Positions 1 to 12,148 of a stretch of DNA of 64,000 nt are shown piece after piece. The position numbers and the translations under genes were made by a program. Position 1 is the stretch's first letter, and every line of letters starts with the position of its first letter. Under the pieces are notes generated by a model that was not told the DNA's origin, made no database searches, and was given only the letters and a program-made list of their open reading frames with translations. The DNA is taken from the NCBI RefSeq assembly GCF_022201045.2, contig NC_068559.1, forward strand, positions 27,163,501 through 27,227,500, written 5' to 3'. The DNA is from Citrus sinensis. Taxonomy: Eukaryota; Streptophyta; Magnoliopsida; Sapindales; Rutaceae.

Positions 1-174
1 TTTATCTTTCACAATCGTTACTAAATCACAAAACCGATCCCAGCAATGGTGCGAGAATAATGATACAAATTTCCTAAAGCTAAACTTGGATCAAATTTAC
101 TGTTGCCAAAAACTGAATGCTTTCCATAAATGGGCTTATCTTAATCTTTTGCTGTTAGATTGGTTTGACGGGAG

Positions 175-720
175 TAGGGGTGGCAAAAAAGCCCGGGCTT
201 GTCCAGGCCCGGCCAAGCCCAGCTCAGGCTCGCGGGCCTAAAGCCTGGCCCGCACGGATGGGACTGGATATGGGCCCAAAAATTACAAAGCCCACATATG
301 TTGGGCCTGGACAAGAGCTTCGCAAAAAAACCCGAACTTGGCCCGGCCTTTTTAAATTTATGAATAAAAAATAAATTTAATTTAAATAAAAAAGAAAAAA
401 TTCAAAATATTAAATTAGTTTAATTTTTTATATTAGTATTTGTTATTTTATTAGGTTGTATTACTAATATTTCATGTATTTGACCATTATTCTATTTATA
501 TATTAGATTATTATCTTTAATTTAAATATTTTTTTCTTAATTTAAAAAATATTTTATAATTAATTTAAAAAGCCCAAGCCCGGCCCGAGCCCGGCCCAGG
601 CCCGAGTTCGGCCCGTCCAAGTTGGACGGGCTTTTGAAAGGCCTAGACTTTGTTTGAATGATGCGGGCTTGGGCCTGGGCTTTAAAAAGCCCGGCCCAAG
701 CCCGCAAATTGCCATCCCTA
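175..720. mobile_element. hAT-type MITE, GC-rich
   Basis: A 546 bp non-autonomous DNA transposon. The ends are inverted (TAGGGGTGGCAA at the left, TTGCCATCCCTA at the right, one mismatch). They are flanked by an 8 bp target duplication with one mismatch, gacgggag at 167-174 and gatgggag at 721-728, and 8 bp is the hAT superfamily length. Both terminal parts are rich in repeated GGCCCGGCC and AAGCCC words in both orientations, while the centre (360-560) is very AT-rich. It has no transposase. The open frames inside it come from the GC-rich ends and are not genes. Confidence 0.85.
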
Positions 721-728
721 GATGGGAG

Positions 729-2670
729 TTGTCTAATGGTGCCAGATCGATTGGCTAGCAGCCACAGCTTCATCAATGAAAGTAAAATGAATATGCTTAC
801 CTCAAGATATAGTAAGCACAGTTCTGAACTTGTGATCATGATTTCTTTTGTCATTTTTCTCATATTTGTCTCTGGAAATTACTCAGTTTGCTCTTTTTCT
901 GGACGAGAATTTTACAATTAACCACTTTGTTGCTTATGGTTTTAGCTAGAGGAACAAAGTGTTGTTACTTTTTGTCAATTTACCTTGCTAGTTTCTTTAA
1001 TAATATTGCTAAATCAAATATGAACAAGAACAAGATAATAATTAGGGCGGTGATTTGGGTCTTGGGAACAAGATGAGATGAAGATGAATATGGTTTCAGA
1101 ACAAGACATCTCAGGTTTTATTGAGCAATTGAAGAGTGAGGAATTCTTTTTTTTTTTTTATAAATAATTCATTGTGTAACAACACAGCGTAATTAGCCCT
1201 GTCTTGCGCATTTTCGGAATTTGCCAATGAGTCTGATGGACACGTCACGAGCAAAGTCAAAACTTAGCAGCCAAACGCCATCATTTGGGCCTTAATTGGG
1301 CTTTGGCCCTCTTACTAAAGCAGTTTAGGGTGCAAATAAATCTGTTGATTCTCGATCGTATGCGGAGCCAATGCTATTGGAAACCCCTTCATTCCATCTT
1401 TTTTGTTTGTTTACTCAAATTGTTTTTGAGTAAACCATGGTAAGTAAATAAGTTGAGTTTATCAAATAATTTGATTTTGAAGTTGAATTTGGTTCTAATC
1501 GAGGAAAAAATTTTCTTTCAAAGAAATAGAACTTCTAAAGTGGTTTTTTCTTGGTTGCATAAATCTCTAGTTCATCAGTAGAAATAATTTGTCCCTGATA
1601 TTATCAGTTGAGTGTATTCGCAAATAATAGTTCAGTTCGTCAATTTATTATTGACTCGTCATGAAAGCAATAGGCAAAAGGCCTAAGCTTAAGAGATACA
1701 TTTAATTTGAAATAAAGTAATTGCCTTGGGTATCGAAAACAACTGAATAAACTACTAATTTCTATGGCGGTAGTTGACTTTCTACCCAATAGTTACAGCT
1801 ACATAATTAAAGATCAAACATTGATAAGGTTAACGGTGAGCGTAATATTTGATTAGGTTAAGCGTGCGAGTGCTTCCGCAACTATTAGCAATGATATATT
1901 TTGTTGACTGGATTAACAAATTGAAAACTGAGTAAGAGTTATCTTTATGACTTGTTATTGAATTGGGTAATTAAACATGGGACTTTGTTACCCTAAAATC
2001 ATGGAAACGTTTTTTTCCTAAGAAAGTTGCCTGCAACTTTACGATTGATGATGAAGAAAGGAAATTCAATATTGTCAAATTAAATAATTAATGTGAATGG
2101 CATTGAAATCTTTGGTGAATTTTTTTTATCCCATATGGTTATAAACTGGGAGATATTGCTATATGTAAACACAATATGTTAACTAGATCAAACTCTAATT
2201 AACTAAAAAATTCACATTCTCTAGACAACCAATTATTATTTTTTATAAACTGATATATTACAATCATAACACAATTGATATATACAATCATAGATCAGTT
2301 GGGACTTTTCGTAATAATAATATTATGATAGAACCCGAAGGTCAACCCTCAGTTAATACTAAAGGAAGATCTACCCTCACTTTAATATTGAAAGGAGATC
2401 TATTCTACCCTAAATGCGGAGAGACAAGTAAACTCCTACATAAGAGGAGAGTCAAGTCCCAGGCCATTGTTGATCTTGCTTCTTCATTTATTTATAAATC
2501 CTAGCCCTGAAATTGGTTCCCACTGTTCCAAATGTGGAAATGGTGCAAGTCTTGTGCCTTCCTTTCCTATCACATTAATATAAAGCTTAGGTCAGAAGCT
2601 ATGTTAAAGAATTTTATCATCTTGGTGTGGTGCATAAAGTAAAATTTTAATAATTCTTTGATTCAAAAAT
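729..2670. other. Intergenic, no gene seen
   Basis: AT-rich sequence with no supported gene. The part from about 2290 to 2640 has an LTR-like look (repeated 'ggagatct(a/c)' words and a TATA-like 'tttataaat'), but I could not find two ends or a target duplication. It is left unassigned. Confidence 0.4.
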
Positions 2671-2682
2671 ATCACTGGATTA

Positions 2683-3190
2683 GGTCCCTTTCTCTCTGGA
2701 TCCTTCCACAACACTTTCCTCTCACCACTCCTCATTTTTTCCTTACTCATTCCTTGGAGAGGGAGCTCTTTCTGTGCTTCTTCGGTGGCCTCCCCTTTTC
2801 TTTTTTGTTACAGCTTCCTCATCTTTTTGGATCGAGGATGGTAGTTTTATTCTGACCTCCATCACTGTCGGGTATGAGGATGGAAGATCTACTTTAGTTT
2901 CTTCCCCCTTTGATTGTGAGGAAGATTACCGTGTGGGATCAATTTCTACAGTAAATTTATTTTTGTACCAGTAGGCAAGCCTATTATATTGATGGAAATT
3001 ATATCAAAAGAGCCAGAAAATCTCGACTGGAACTCAATCTATTTATTTACTGTGGATAAAAACTTTTACTTATTAGGCACACGTATTTCTTTCTATACTT
3101 CAGTGATTGTATGGGTTAATTACTCTAATTGGTTACTATTATAGATCTCTGTACTAAATTAATGAAAAATATAATTTTTCAAAAAAAAAA
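2683..3190 (+). repeat. Poly(A)-tailed retroposed sequence with target duplication
   Basis: A segment of about 508 bp ends in a run of about ten A and is flanked by a perfect 12 bp direct repeat, atcactggatta, at 2671-2682 and 3191-3202. A 3' poly(A) plus a target duplication of this size is the mark of LINE-driven retroposition. The body starts with a C/T-rich stretch like a 5' UTR and has only short open frames (up to 66 residues). I see no clear Pol III A or B box, so it may be a copied cellular transcript, a truncated LINE or an unusual SINE. Its source is unknown to me. Confidence 0.7.
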
Positions 3191-3202
3191 ATCACTGGAT
3201 TA

Positions 3203-4866
3203 AAATAGAATAAACCAGACGTTTATTACCATTTTACAATCACACACTTTAACGTGGCAAAAACATATAAAGCACACCGCATCAGGACAAAGTTAGGTTT
3301 ATCTAGAATGTGAAACTGCCTAGAGTTCAACTTTATCAACTTATTTTTAATAATTACCCAAAAAAAGATTATTAAATTGATCATGTCTCCCAAAGTTCCA
3401 TCCCTTGATCTCCACATATTATTTTTTCAAAAAAAAAAACCTGTAAACAAAGGTTGCAAAAGTGGGTTAGTTTGATAATTAAAGGCGAGAACCAATCAAT
3501 AACTTTAAACCTAACCCCCGGCCCACTTGTAATAAACTGGAAAAAAAAAAAAACAAATCTTTGAAGCACATAACCACAATATTACTTTAGCCTAAGAAAT
3601 AAAAGAGTTTATAGACGTGTATTCTCACGTAGCCTTCATTGATTTAAAACAAGAGTATATGAAAACATGTGATGTGAATTGAGAAACAAAATTAAAGTTG
3701 TTTTAGCAAGAGCTTATCGTCATCAGTTATACTGGTGATATTTCATAATATTATATGATTTTAATTCAATTAAATATTAATCTTACCGACCTGCTCCGAA
3801 AAGACATCACTTCGACTTCCTTGTCTGCAGTCTACATAATTTTGTTTTATTCGAAAAAAAAAAACATTAATTCATGGGTTTTTGTTATTGTCTAAAAATG
3901 GTAATTGATTGAAGGACTTTGTTAAGTTAGATAATGGTGTAACTTACATCCTCCACTAAGTTAAAACCATCTTTATTTTCTTTCATTCAACATATGAAAT
4001 TTCATGCCATGGTCTGCAATAAGTTGTGCATACATTGAATATTCATCAAATAAAGTAATACACAATATATATATATATATAGAGAGAGAGAGACAAAATT
4101 TTGATTTGAATTAATGCAAATAAGAGTGCTCCCTTTGCAGTGATTGCTCTTTGCTCCTATGATTATTAGGTTTTAGCTGTTAATTATGGGTGGACTGCAC
4201 TGATGGGCATGCATAAGATTTAGCTCATAACTTTATTGTGACCGCAGTGAAGACCTTATCACAGAAAATTTTGATTAAAATTAATATGTATGTTACATCT
4301 ATAATCACTGGTCCCCACAATTCAGTCAAAATTTATCTTATAATTAAATTTTAGATTATTGTTGGGACTCTAACCCATGTAAATTTTGAGTGCATGGGTT
4401 TATATCAACGGGGCATTCTTTTAATAAATTAGTAACACTTAATTTGCTCATGATCACGAAGATACTAATTCATGTATGAAAAAAAAAATTATATAGAGTT
4501 GACCTAACGTAGGGATCTAATAATTGAATTCTAGGCATCATGCATGCGACTGTCCCTACGAAGAGCGGATAATATCAGCCATGAGATTGAAAGGCTTGTC
4601 GCTAGCCACATTAGATCTAGGTTACAGCTGTGGATAGTACAAGCATACTTGTTTAGCAAGACATCATCTTGTATGTATTATGAAGCAAGGAATGAAAAAG
4701 CCTTAGGCTGTGCATTTACACATTTTCCAGAATTTGTTAGTTGAATAGCTTAAAGTAAGTATTTCATTTCTTAACCATTAAGACTCCTACAATTATACAA
4801 ATCAATCTCGTAGGTTTATGTAGAAACGAAAAAATAAATAAAGAAAGAAAAAGGGAAGCAAAAACA
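3203..4866. other. Intergenic, with an AT/GA microsatellite
   Basis: No gene supported. An (AT)n run at 4065-4080 passes straight into a (GA)n run at 4081-4093. This stretch lies 3' of the minus-strand WD40 gene, so its right end should contain that gene's 3' UTR. Confidence 0.5.
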
Positions 4867-6231
4867 TCAAAGAAATGGAACCCGTATTTGCCAGATCTTA
4901 ATCTCACAATCTAGACTGCCACTATAAACCAGGAACGAAGTACTTGAATGATCAGAATTTCGATTGGAATAATCAGAATCAACGACCGCAGTCAAGCACT
5001 TAACAGGCCTTCTGTGTCCTTCAAGAACTGCCAAACAAGAGTAACCCTTCTGATGATCAGTTACTGATGATGATCTCCTCCAAATCCTAATTGTATTATC
5101 AGACGATCCACTGAACAACAAATTTGACACAACCGCAAGGCACAAAATTGCCTTTGTGTGCCCTCTAAGAGCACCCTTCAACACCATGTGTCCACTGTCA
5201 TCATCACCGTCAACAATATAATTACCCTGATCTCTCTCCCATACAAGAATTGAACGATCACACGCACCGGAATACAGCACTGTTCCATCAGTGCTAAGAG
5301 CTAATGCAGTGACAGCTGACTTGTGTTTCTCCAGAGTTTGCACAAGTGAATGCTTTTTGTTAACTTGTAGTGCTGCTCGTAATTTCTTCCACACTTTTAT
5401 TTTCGTGTCAGCGGATCCTGTGTAAACAAACCCATCATTGGATTTGGACACAACTATGGCGTTGATGGCATCATCGTGAGCGTTCTTCACGGACTCAAGA
5501 CACCTGAAATCGGAGGTTCGCCAAATCTTGAACGTCCGATCCCACGAAGTGGAGTAGAGAAGCGATCCATCGCTTGATAAAGCTAGTGCTGACACAGTAT
5601 CAACGTGATGCACCCACGTGCACTTCTTGTGCCGCCTCACTTGTACGTAGTTGTTAGCCAAGAAACATTTTGTAAAACGGTCATTAAGTGTGGGGAGAGT
5701 GGCTATGCGTTCGTAGTATTTATTCTTAAGCTTGCCTGAGGTTGAATAATAAGCACTAGTGTTGTTATCGATTTTCCAGACACGGATTTTGTGATCTTGG
5801 TGGGCACTAAAGAGCTTATCTCCCAAAACCACTAGGGACTTGACTGCATCGCCATTTCCAGTAGCTACCACGTTAGCGTGATCACCAACATCCGTTGAAG
5901 TAACATTCACATAATTATTAGGGTCTCGGTTCCAAGCTCTGATCTCGCCGTTAGAAGAGCCGCTGTAGAGCAACTTTCCAGCTATAGCAAGTGAGGAGAT
6001 ATAAGAAGAGTTGCCTTTTACTTTGAGAGTTGCCGAGCACTGATGTTCACTTGCTGCTGGGGCTTGTTTTCTGAACGATGATGATGGGGCGAGTGAAGGA
6101 ACTGATGGGAGACTTGGTTGAGATGAGAGAGATGCGTTTGATAATTCTGATTGAAGATGATTCGAGCTTGGTTGAAACTTGGGTTCTTTGTTTCTTCGGC
6201 GAGGCATAGGACAAGGAAGAAGAAGCCCCAT
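4867..6231 (-). CDS. WD40 repeat protein, JINGUBANG-like
   Basis: A single-exon gene for 454 residues. The first 65 or so are low-complexity (Ser/Pro-rich) after a basic PRRRNK patch. The rest is a seven-bladed beta-propeller: I can count seven blade ends of the WD type (IRAW, IRVW, FKIW, IKVW, ILVW, IRIW, IKIW), most preceded by a SGSxD or SGxxD turn. Length, lack of introns and the inserts between blades 2 and 3 (with the KCTWVHHVDTVSAL segment) match the plant JINGUBANG family. The Arabidopsis founder of that family is a negative regulator of pollen germination. A WD40 propeller has no enzymatic activity and works as a protein-binding platform. The start is the first Met, in MGLLLPCPMP, and the frame is open to the stop. 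Which paralogue this is, and whether it acts in pollen, cannot be told from the sequence. Confidence 0.9.
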   Translation of the reverse strand: MGLLLPCPMPRRRNKEPKFQPSSNHLQSELSNASLSSQPSLPSVPSLAPSSSFRKQAPAASEHQCSATLKVKGNSSYISSLAIAGKLLYSGSSNGEIRAWNRDPNNYVNVTSTDVGDHANVVATGNGDAVKSLVVLGDKLFSAHQDHKIRVWKIDNNTSAYYSTSGKLKNKYYERIATLPTLNDRFTKCFLANNYVQVRRHKKCTWVHHVDTVSALALSSDGSLLYSTSWDRTFKIWRTSDFRCLESVKNAHDDAINAIVVSKSNDGFVYTGSADTKIKVWKKLRAALQVNKKHSLVQTLEKHKSAVTALALSTDGTVLYSGACDRSILVWERDQGNYIVDGDDDSGHMVLKGALRGHTKAILCLAVVSNLLFSGSSDNTIRIWRRSSSVTDHQKGYSCLAVLEGHRRPVKCLTAVVDSDYSNRNSDHSSTSFLVYSGSLDCEIKIWQIRVPFL

Positions 6232-8245
6232 TCTTCTGAGGCTGATGTGATGAGACCTGAGAGAACTAGCTATCGATTAGTTGAGAAATCAGTTGAGAAG
6301 CAGGGGTTAAAAAGACGATAGAGGGTATTATCATTGTGGTTATTGGTGGGGTAGTCTGCATCAGACAAAGCTTATAATAATTTAAAAAATTTTAAATACA
6401 TTACGACAAAAAAAATTATTAAATTAGGTAGGAAAAAATGTATATAGAGTTTGGACCTATTAAGAATAATAGTTAGTCAATTGCGCGGAAGAGGCTTTTG
6501 CATCACTACTTCGCCAAGTGGGTATGGGTACACAAATTTACGGTGCTATTTGGCAGTTTTGCAAAATTTTAGCACATTTGATGGAGACTGTTTACCTTCT
6601 TCGTGGCACATTTTCCAGCGCATTATATGCAAGCTTCCCATTGAAGGGTCTCACTCGTGGGAAATTTTTTAACTTCTTTTGTGCTTAATTTGCTTTTGAG
6701 ATTAGTAGGCATAATGGCAAAACTTCTTGATTGAGTGAGGAGTCAGCAGTCTACACATTTGCTGATATATGGGAACGCCAGCTCAGTAAATGGGGTTCTA
6801 CCACCAGCATCAAAATATGTAAGCAAATGAAATTAATTAGTTAAAAATGTTTCTGGTATGATTTATTTGCTTTTCAGATAGCTCTCGATGTAATTGATAA
6901 TGGAAATTTCTAGATGAGCATGAGTGTCTTCTAGTTGGAATTTTTCTAGTGAGCTAATCCTAAAGCTTGGGTGACTTGATCTAGATGCGTCGAGTACTCG
7001 AGTGCATGCACCACACAGGGTTAATTTCCTTTGCCATGGCTTTTACTTATCTTGTTCAAATAAGTTTGACTATTCCTATGATTTCTTCTTATTTAAAAAG
7101 GAGACAAAAGCTTTGTAATAGCTTCTGGGTTTGTAGTGGTATGAATTAAGATAAAATAAAATATCCAGATTTTTAACAGAAAGATTACAGGTTTAATATG
7201 ACGAATTAACATGTTCTTGTTGGATCCATTAACAGTGGGGAACGTATCACCATTAATAATTCTTTTATAGGGTGTGAAAAACATTTGAATTGCTGAAGTT
7301 TGAAATTTGTTACTTTGATTAGAAAGCCTAATTATAACAACAGCTGAACTAATATATTAATTAAAAAGAGAATAATTAGAAATAAAGAAAACGTTTAACA
7401 AAAGTTTAAAGTATCCAAATTGGCTTTGGCTTATGAAATTAAGGAGTGAATTGGCGTAGGTTTCAAAGGAAAGAAAAGGAGAAATCATGACAAAAGATTA
7501 AAATTTCCCAAAAGTTTAATCAATAACGAATGTACCAGAAGATGCTGGCAGCAAGCCAGCAACTTATGCGTTGTGACTGCTGCTGCTACATGCATCTAAG
7601 TTAAAACTAATCAACTATAAAGCAACCTCATAAACTGAAAGCAAGTACAATAGAACGCAACAACATGGGACACACACGACTTTCTTTTCTCATTTATCCC
7701 TGCATCGAACCTGGCTCCATTGTTGATGTAGTAAGCTGTGTCTATTCATTCATTACTGGCCAAGATTAATTGTATATAAGTGGTGCAAATATCAAGAGTC
7801 CCATTGATCAACATTTTCGTAGACTATTCATTCCTGCTGGATCAGATGAACAGTTTAACAAGGCTTGACATGACATGATTCTGACCCGCAATTAACATAA
7901 ACAAATTGACACAATTCTAAAAAGCAAGATGGGAGTTGGGGTTTACTAAAGACAATAGCATTGAACGCGACCTTATCATCTTCACGTCCTTGGCTCTTGA
8001 ACGGTACACGCATATATGATTAATTACATGGGCCATGCTACCTTATCAATTTGCAGATGTTAATAAGTTAATTAGCACTGTTCTTGAATCACATGTTAAG
8101 AAGCTGCTTGTTTCACATGGGCGGCAGCTGTAGCGTTGGTGAATGGTGAGAGCTATCGTGCGTAATTGCGGAGGCAATAAAACATCCCCGTCGAGAGCTC
8201 TTTAATTTTTTCTAATAATGGTTCCATATAAAGGGAAAATGGCTA
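6232..8245. other. Intergenic, upstream of the WD40 gene
   Basis: AT-rich. The part next to 6231 is the 5' flank of the minus-strand WD40 gene. Two short open frames (6451-6672 plus, 7093-7284 minus) have no recognisable domain, and I do not call them genes. Confidence 0.4.
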
Positions 8246-8254
8246 TGGATGCAT

Positions 8255-8633
8255 TATTTATTAGGGGCGTAGCCAGCATAGGACCCGTGCCCCAGCTGGC
8301 TTTTAAATTTTTTTTTATGTTTATCTTAAAGAATATGTATTTTATTTATTATTTATAAAATGCCCCATGTGAATTGCTTTATTCTGAAGTGCCACATGTA
8401 ATTTGAAAAAAATTTCATGCTGGCCCTCACTTAAATGTTTAATCCTAAATAATTTGATTAACTATTATAATTTCATGAAAATTAATAGAGACAACAAGAG
8501 AATCGCTTTTATCAAATGAAATCCATTAAAAAATCAATTAAAACAAATGAAATCTTAAACAAATATAAATTTTCAAAATTATATTATATTTTAAATGTGC
8601 CCCAGCCAAATTAAATTTCTGACTATGTCCCTG
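8255..8633. mobile_element. Probable hAT-like MITE
   Basis: The left end carries taggggcgtagccag (from 8262) and the right end ctgactatgtccctg (to 8633), an imperfect inverted pair of about 15 bp with four mismatches. A 9 bp direct repeat, tggatgcat, lies at 8246-8254 and 8632-8640. On the left there are 7 bp between this repeat and the inverted end, so the exact left border is uncertain. The words 'gccccagc' and 'gcccca' recur inside. There is no coding capacity. The family is inferred from the end sequence. Confidence 0.55.
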
Positions 8634-8640
8634 GATGCAT

Positions 8641-10333
8641 AACATCAACTCATTGGTAAATTCCTTTGTGACTAATTGTTTTATTTTCCATTTAGGCACA
8701 ACAAAATAATTTCTCAGCCTCCTTTTTTTTTTTCCACAAAAACAAAATAAAGCCAAAATTGCTTTTACAAGCTGAAATAAAATTGGAGGTTAAAATTTGA
8801 ACTCAAGTGAATGATGGGAAATGGTTGATTCGTGATATTCAGACCCCACTTTTTATCTCATCAAACCCAGATTTGTATTGTGATAAAAATTTAATCCTGA
8901 AATAAAATTAACTAGAAAGGACAAAATGAAAAAAATGGCGCGGTGAAAGTGTGAAGGGCTACCGGCTACAACAGAGCCCAGGTCCCCTATTCACGTCGTT
9001 TAATTTGCAAATACTTGCGTATAATCAAAATATAATCTGCTGCTGCTCCACTCCAAGCACTGAAAAACAGATATTCTAAAAAGAAATACGGTCATCGCAA
9101 TTCCGCAAGAATTTAGGCATCACACGAAGATGAACTAGTACCTTAACGGTGTCGTATTAACAGTTAAGATATTGTTAAATGATTAAATTAATCATTGATT
9201 TTTTGAATTATTTAGGCTTAGACCACAGAGCAAGGCACTAGGCTATTGTAGTTGAACTCTTAATTAGAATTGACGACAATGTTCTATTTGCCAAAAGTCA
9301 ACTTTTGAATACAATATACCATTATTTTAGTTTTTCCACTTTCTGTTTTTAAACAAAAACTTGTGATGTTAGGATCAATTGATTTATCACCTACTTATTA
9401 AAAATATATTTTTTACATTTATTCACAAGTCTATTTGCAAAGAGGAAGGGTGTAATTTTGTCTTACTAGCAATCACAACACCCAAATTTTAATGGATCAA
9501 GAGCTTAAATTATTTTCTTTCTCTTCTCTCTCTCTCTCTCTCTCTCACTCTTTTATATTAATAAATTTTCTAATTTTAATGGCATGTTTATATAAAAGAG
9601 TAAGGCTATTTTCACTTTAAAAATGATCTTGAACACTCTGTCAATATATTTATCTATTAATTTTAAAAAATAGATTTTGCTTTGCACTCTTTTATAAATT
9701 AAAAAAAATCCTCAGTCAAACTATTTAAATTAATTAACTTAGTTTATTTGAAACACTAATAAAACTCTTCAGTTCACTCAACTTTAAAAGATTTAACACT
9801 TATTTACAATAATGTAACCAAACAGGTTGCAAATAAATCATTTAACACAATTTTGATTATTAATTTTTTATTTACTTCCAATCAATTTTAGTTATTACGA
9901 TTTTTGGAAATAAAAATTTTAGGATTTAAAGCATGAGAATTACAAATTGATTAATGATTAATGAGAGTGTGCCATATAAGTATTCATATGATGAGTATTT
10001 TTATTAAAATTAAAATATTCAAAATATTTTTTAAAGTATAAATGGCTCCATCCTTATATAAAGAGAGTGCAAATTATTATTTTTTTTAAAAAGCAAATGA
10101 ATATATAGTCATTATAAAAATAACAATAATACAACAAAAGAATAAGCATATACACATAAAAGAAAAAAAAAATACTACAAATCATGAATCAACTGTATCA
10201 CTACATCTCAGAAACCAAAGCTTGTTGCCGGATATATTATAATTGCTTCCACAAGCAAATGGAATGGAAGCAGAAACAAATATCTCAGGCAATAATATAT
10301 CCCTAAAAAAAATAATAAATTAATTTAAAAAAT
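8641..10333. other. Intergenic, with a (TC)n microsatellite
   Basis: No gene supported. A (TC)n run lies at 9525-9546. The rest is AT-rich. The last 100-200 bases should be the 3' UTR of the minus-strand metalloproteinase gene. Confidence 0.4.
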
Positions 10334-11449
10334 CTACAGGCCCAAAACAGCGGCCACCACGAAGAAACTCAGGCCCAAACAAGAGCCCAAAAAATAAGCC
10401 CCATGGGCATCGCTGGTGTCCCTCTGTTGATCGGTCGGCGCAGATGAGCCGTTGAAATTTGGATTATTACCGTACAGGGCCTGGATCCCCTGTATATCAT
10501 CGTTGGCCAATTCAACTTTCCTGGATCCAGAAGAAATTGAAGGGTACATTATCGCATCTTCAACAGATGAATGCCCCAACCCTAACAAGTGGCCAATCTC
10601 ATGAACAGCAACTGACTCAAGATCAATCGCCGACATCGATATCGACGTTGTAGTACCACTCGTGATTACCCAGTTCTCGTCGCCGTCTAAATGGAACCGT
10701 CCATTTGGTGGCGAGAAGGCGTGCGCCAGCGTGCCCATAGGCCCATCAAACGGCTCGCCGTCACCGTGATCGCCAGTAAAGAACCCGATCCTGATATCGG
10801 CGGTCGTGTAAACGTCCGTCCGAGTGAAAGTCAACGACGTCGCTTCCGACCAGCGGTCAAAGGCTGTCGCAAATACGTTCTTGACTTCGTCAGTCAATTG
10901 GTTATCGGGCAAGAACGCGTACGTCAGATCGCGCTTATTCGAAGGCCAACGTGGCATGCCGGGGAAGAAACTGTAGTGACCGACGCTGTGTAAGTGACCA
11001 TTAGTACTAGAAGTGGCGTTATACGACGTCGGTTTCCCTGAGTTCATGGTTGTTGTGCCGTTGACTATGTCTGGATTACCGCATCTGGGCCGTAGGATGT
11101 GTTGCATTGTTTGGCTGTCGAGTTGGCCGGTGGGTTCCAGATTGAAGTTCTTTTGATAAGTTTTGACTGCCGATTCGAGCATGTCGTCGAAGTCGTCAGT
11201 GAAATTCGAGGGCAAATCTGGAATGTAACCGAAGTAGTGAAAGTACTTCTTGAGCTTGGCTAAGCCGTCCATCTTGTCGCCGGGGTGGCATCCGGTGAAA
11301 TTCTGAAACGCGTCCCACGCGCTGGCGGTGGCGTTTGAGAGTATCCATGTGGGGATTGATGATATGTTGGGGAAGAAATGAGCTGATGTTTGAGTGGGCG
11401 ACAGTGATAGAACTGTAATTGCTGTTGCCACAAGAAGAAGGTATCTCAT
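10334..11449 (-). CDS. Matrix metalloproteinase (plant MMP, M10A), GPI-anchor type
   Basis: An intronless gene for a 371-residue zinc endopeptidase of the extracellular matrix. In order: a signal peptide (about 1-23); a propeptide with a peptidoglycan-binding-like helical part (about 45-118); the cysteine switch PRCGNPD at 121-127, whose Cys blocks the zinc until activation; and a catalytic domain (about 160-337). The zinc site [11 protein letters not shown] has H283, H287 and H293 as ligands and E284 as the catalytic base, followed by the Met-turn Met at 301 in IMYP. After a Ser/Thr-rich linker the protein ends in a hydrophobic tail (about 354-371), which in this family is usually replaced by a GPI anchor. 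There is no hemopexin domain, as is normal for plant MMPs. All key residues are present, so it should be active. It is close in layout to Arabidopsis 2-MMP/3-MMP, but I do not assign a number. Confidence 0.95.
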   Translation of the reverse strand: MRYLLLVATAITVLSLSPTQTSAHFFPNISSIPTWILSNATASAWDAFQNFTGCHPGDKMDGLAKLKKYFHYFGYIPDLPSNFTDDFDDMLESAVKTYQKNFNLEPTGQLDSQTMQHILRPRCGNPDIVNGTTTMNSGKPTSYNATSSTNGHLHSVGHYSFFPGMPRWPSNKRDLTYAFLPDNQLTDEVKNVFATAFDRWSEATSLTFTRTDVYTTADIRIGFFTGDHGDGEPFDGPMGTLAHAFSPPNGRFHLDGDENWVITSGTTTSISMSAIDLESVAVHEIGHLLGLGHSSVEDAIMYPSISSGSRKVELANDDIQGIQALYGNNPNFNGSSAPTDQQRDTSDAHGAYFLGSCLGLSFFVVAAVLGL

Positions 11450-11522
11450 TTTCGATGTGGGTGTGATGTTTGGCTGGGAAGAAAATGTGATTTTCTCTGG
11501 ACAGAAAGGTTATAATATGGCT

Positions 11523-11531
11523 TATATATAA
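11523..11531 (-). promoter_or_regulatory. TATA box of the metalloproteinase gene
   Basis: TATATATAA lies about 75 bp upstream of the minus-strand start codon at 11449. This is a usual spacing for a plant TATA box plus a short 5' UTR. Placement is by position and sequence only. Confidence 0.55.
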
Positions 11532-11620
11532 TAGAAGAAGAATGTTCGGGGACGGCAATTGTTGCTTGCGTTGAGATTGAGCTCTTCGTCAAGCGAATTA
11601 TTGAGAAATAAGTTATCGTG

Positions 11621-11663
11621 TTGAATATTAGGCTTTTTTTTTTTTTTTTTTTGAATATTAGGC
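11621..11663. repeat. Tail-only retroposon scar (poly-T between direct repeats)
   Basis: The 13 bp word ttgaatattaggc occurs at 11621-11633 and again at 11651-11663, with nothing between but a run of T (A on the other strand). This is the pattern left when a LINE or SINE inserts only its poly(A) tail and duplicates its target. Slippage in a T run would not duplicate the flanking unique word, so insertion is the simpler reading. Confidence 0.6.
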
Positions 11664-12148
11664 TTTTGAATTCTTCCTTTTTGGTAGTTTACGTATTGCG
11701 AAACAACCTGTATTTCCTTTTATTTTTGCGACGTCGATTGGGAACATCGAGATTGAGAACGACAATAATGCCAGAGTTTTTGACTTTTTGGCTTAAGTCT
11801 TAACCAGGTCAAAGTTGGGGGTTGAGCTGCATCGGTCGCTCTTGTGCATGGAAACTTCGCTGGAAGTACACGTGGACGTAACGGCAGTTGAAAAACATGT
11901 AAATTACGAAACAACAGTGGTTAACTGCAATCAACCGGATTCTTGAGGTAGGCTGTGACGCTAGCAACACGCAGAGGAAAAGAAAAAGTGTGTGCGTATA
12001 TAAAGATTGTACACAATACAGATTGGCTAGTCTATGATTGAATGGGCCATGAGAGTATACGTTTCTGAAAAGGAAAAGTCTTGGTGCTCATAAACAACTG
12101 CTCATTTCCCCATAAAAAAAAGCATAAAGTTATTTTTTAAAAAAATTA

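Noticed and set aside
2290-2640. LTR-like stretch with repeated ggagatct words and a TATA-like box
   Set aside because: No TG...CA limits, target duplication or second copy could be found in the window. Similarity to an LTR is an impression only.
10459-10993. Plus-strand frames opposite the metalloproteinase
   Set aside because: They are shadows of the GC-richer coding strand; the real gene is intact on the minus strand.
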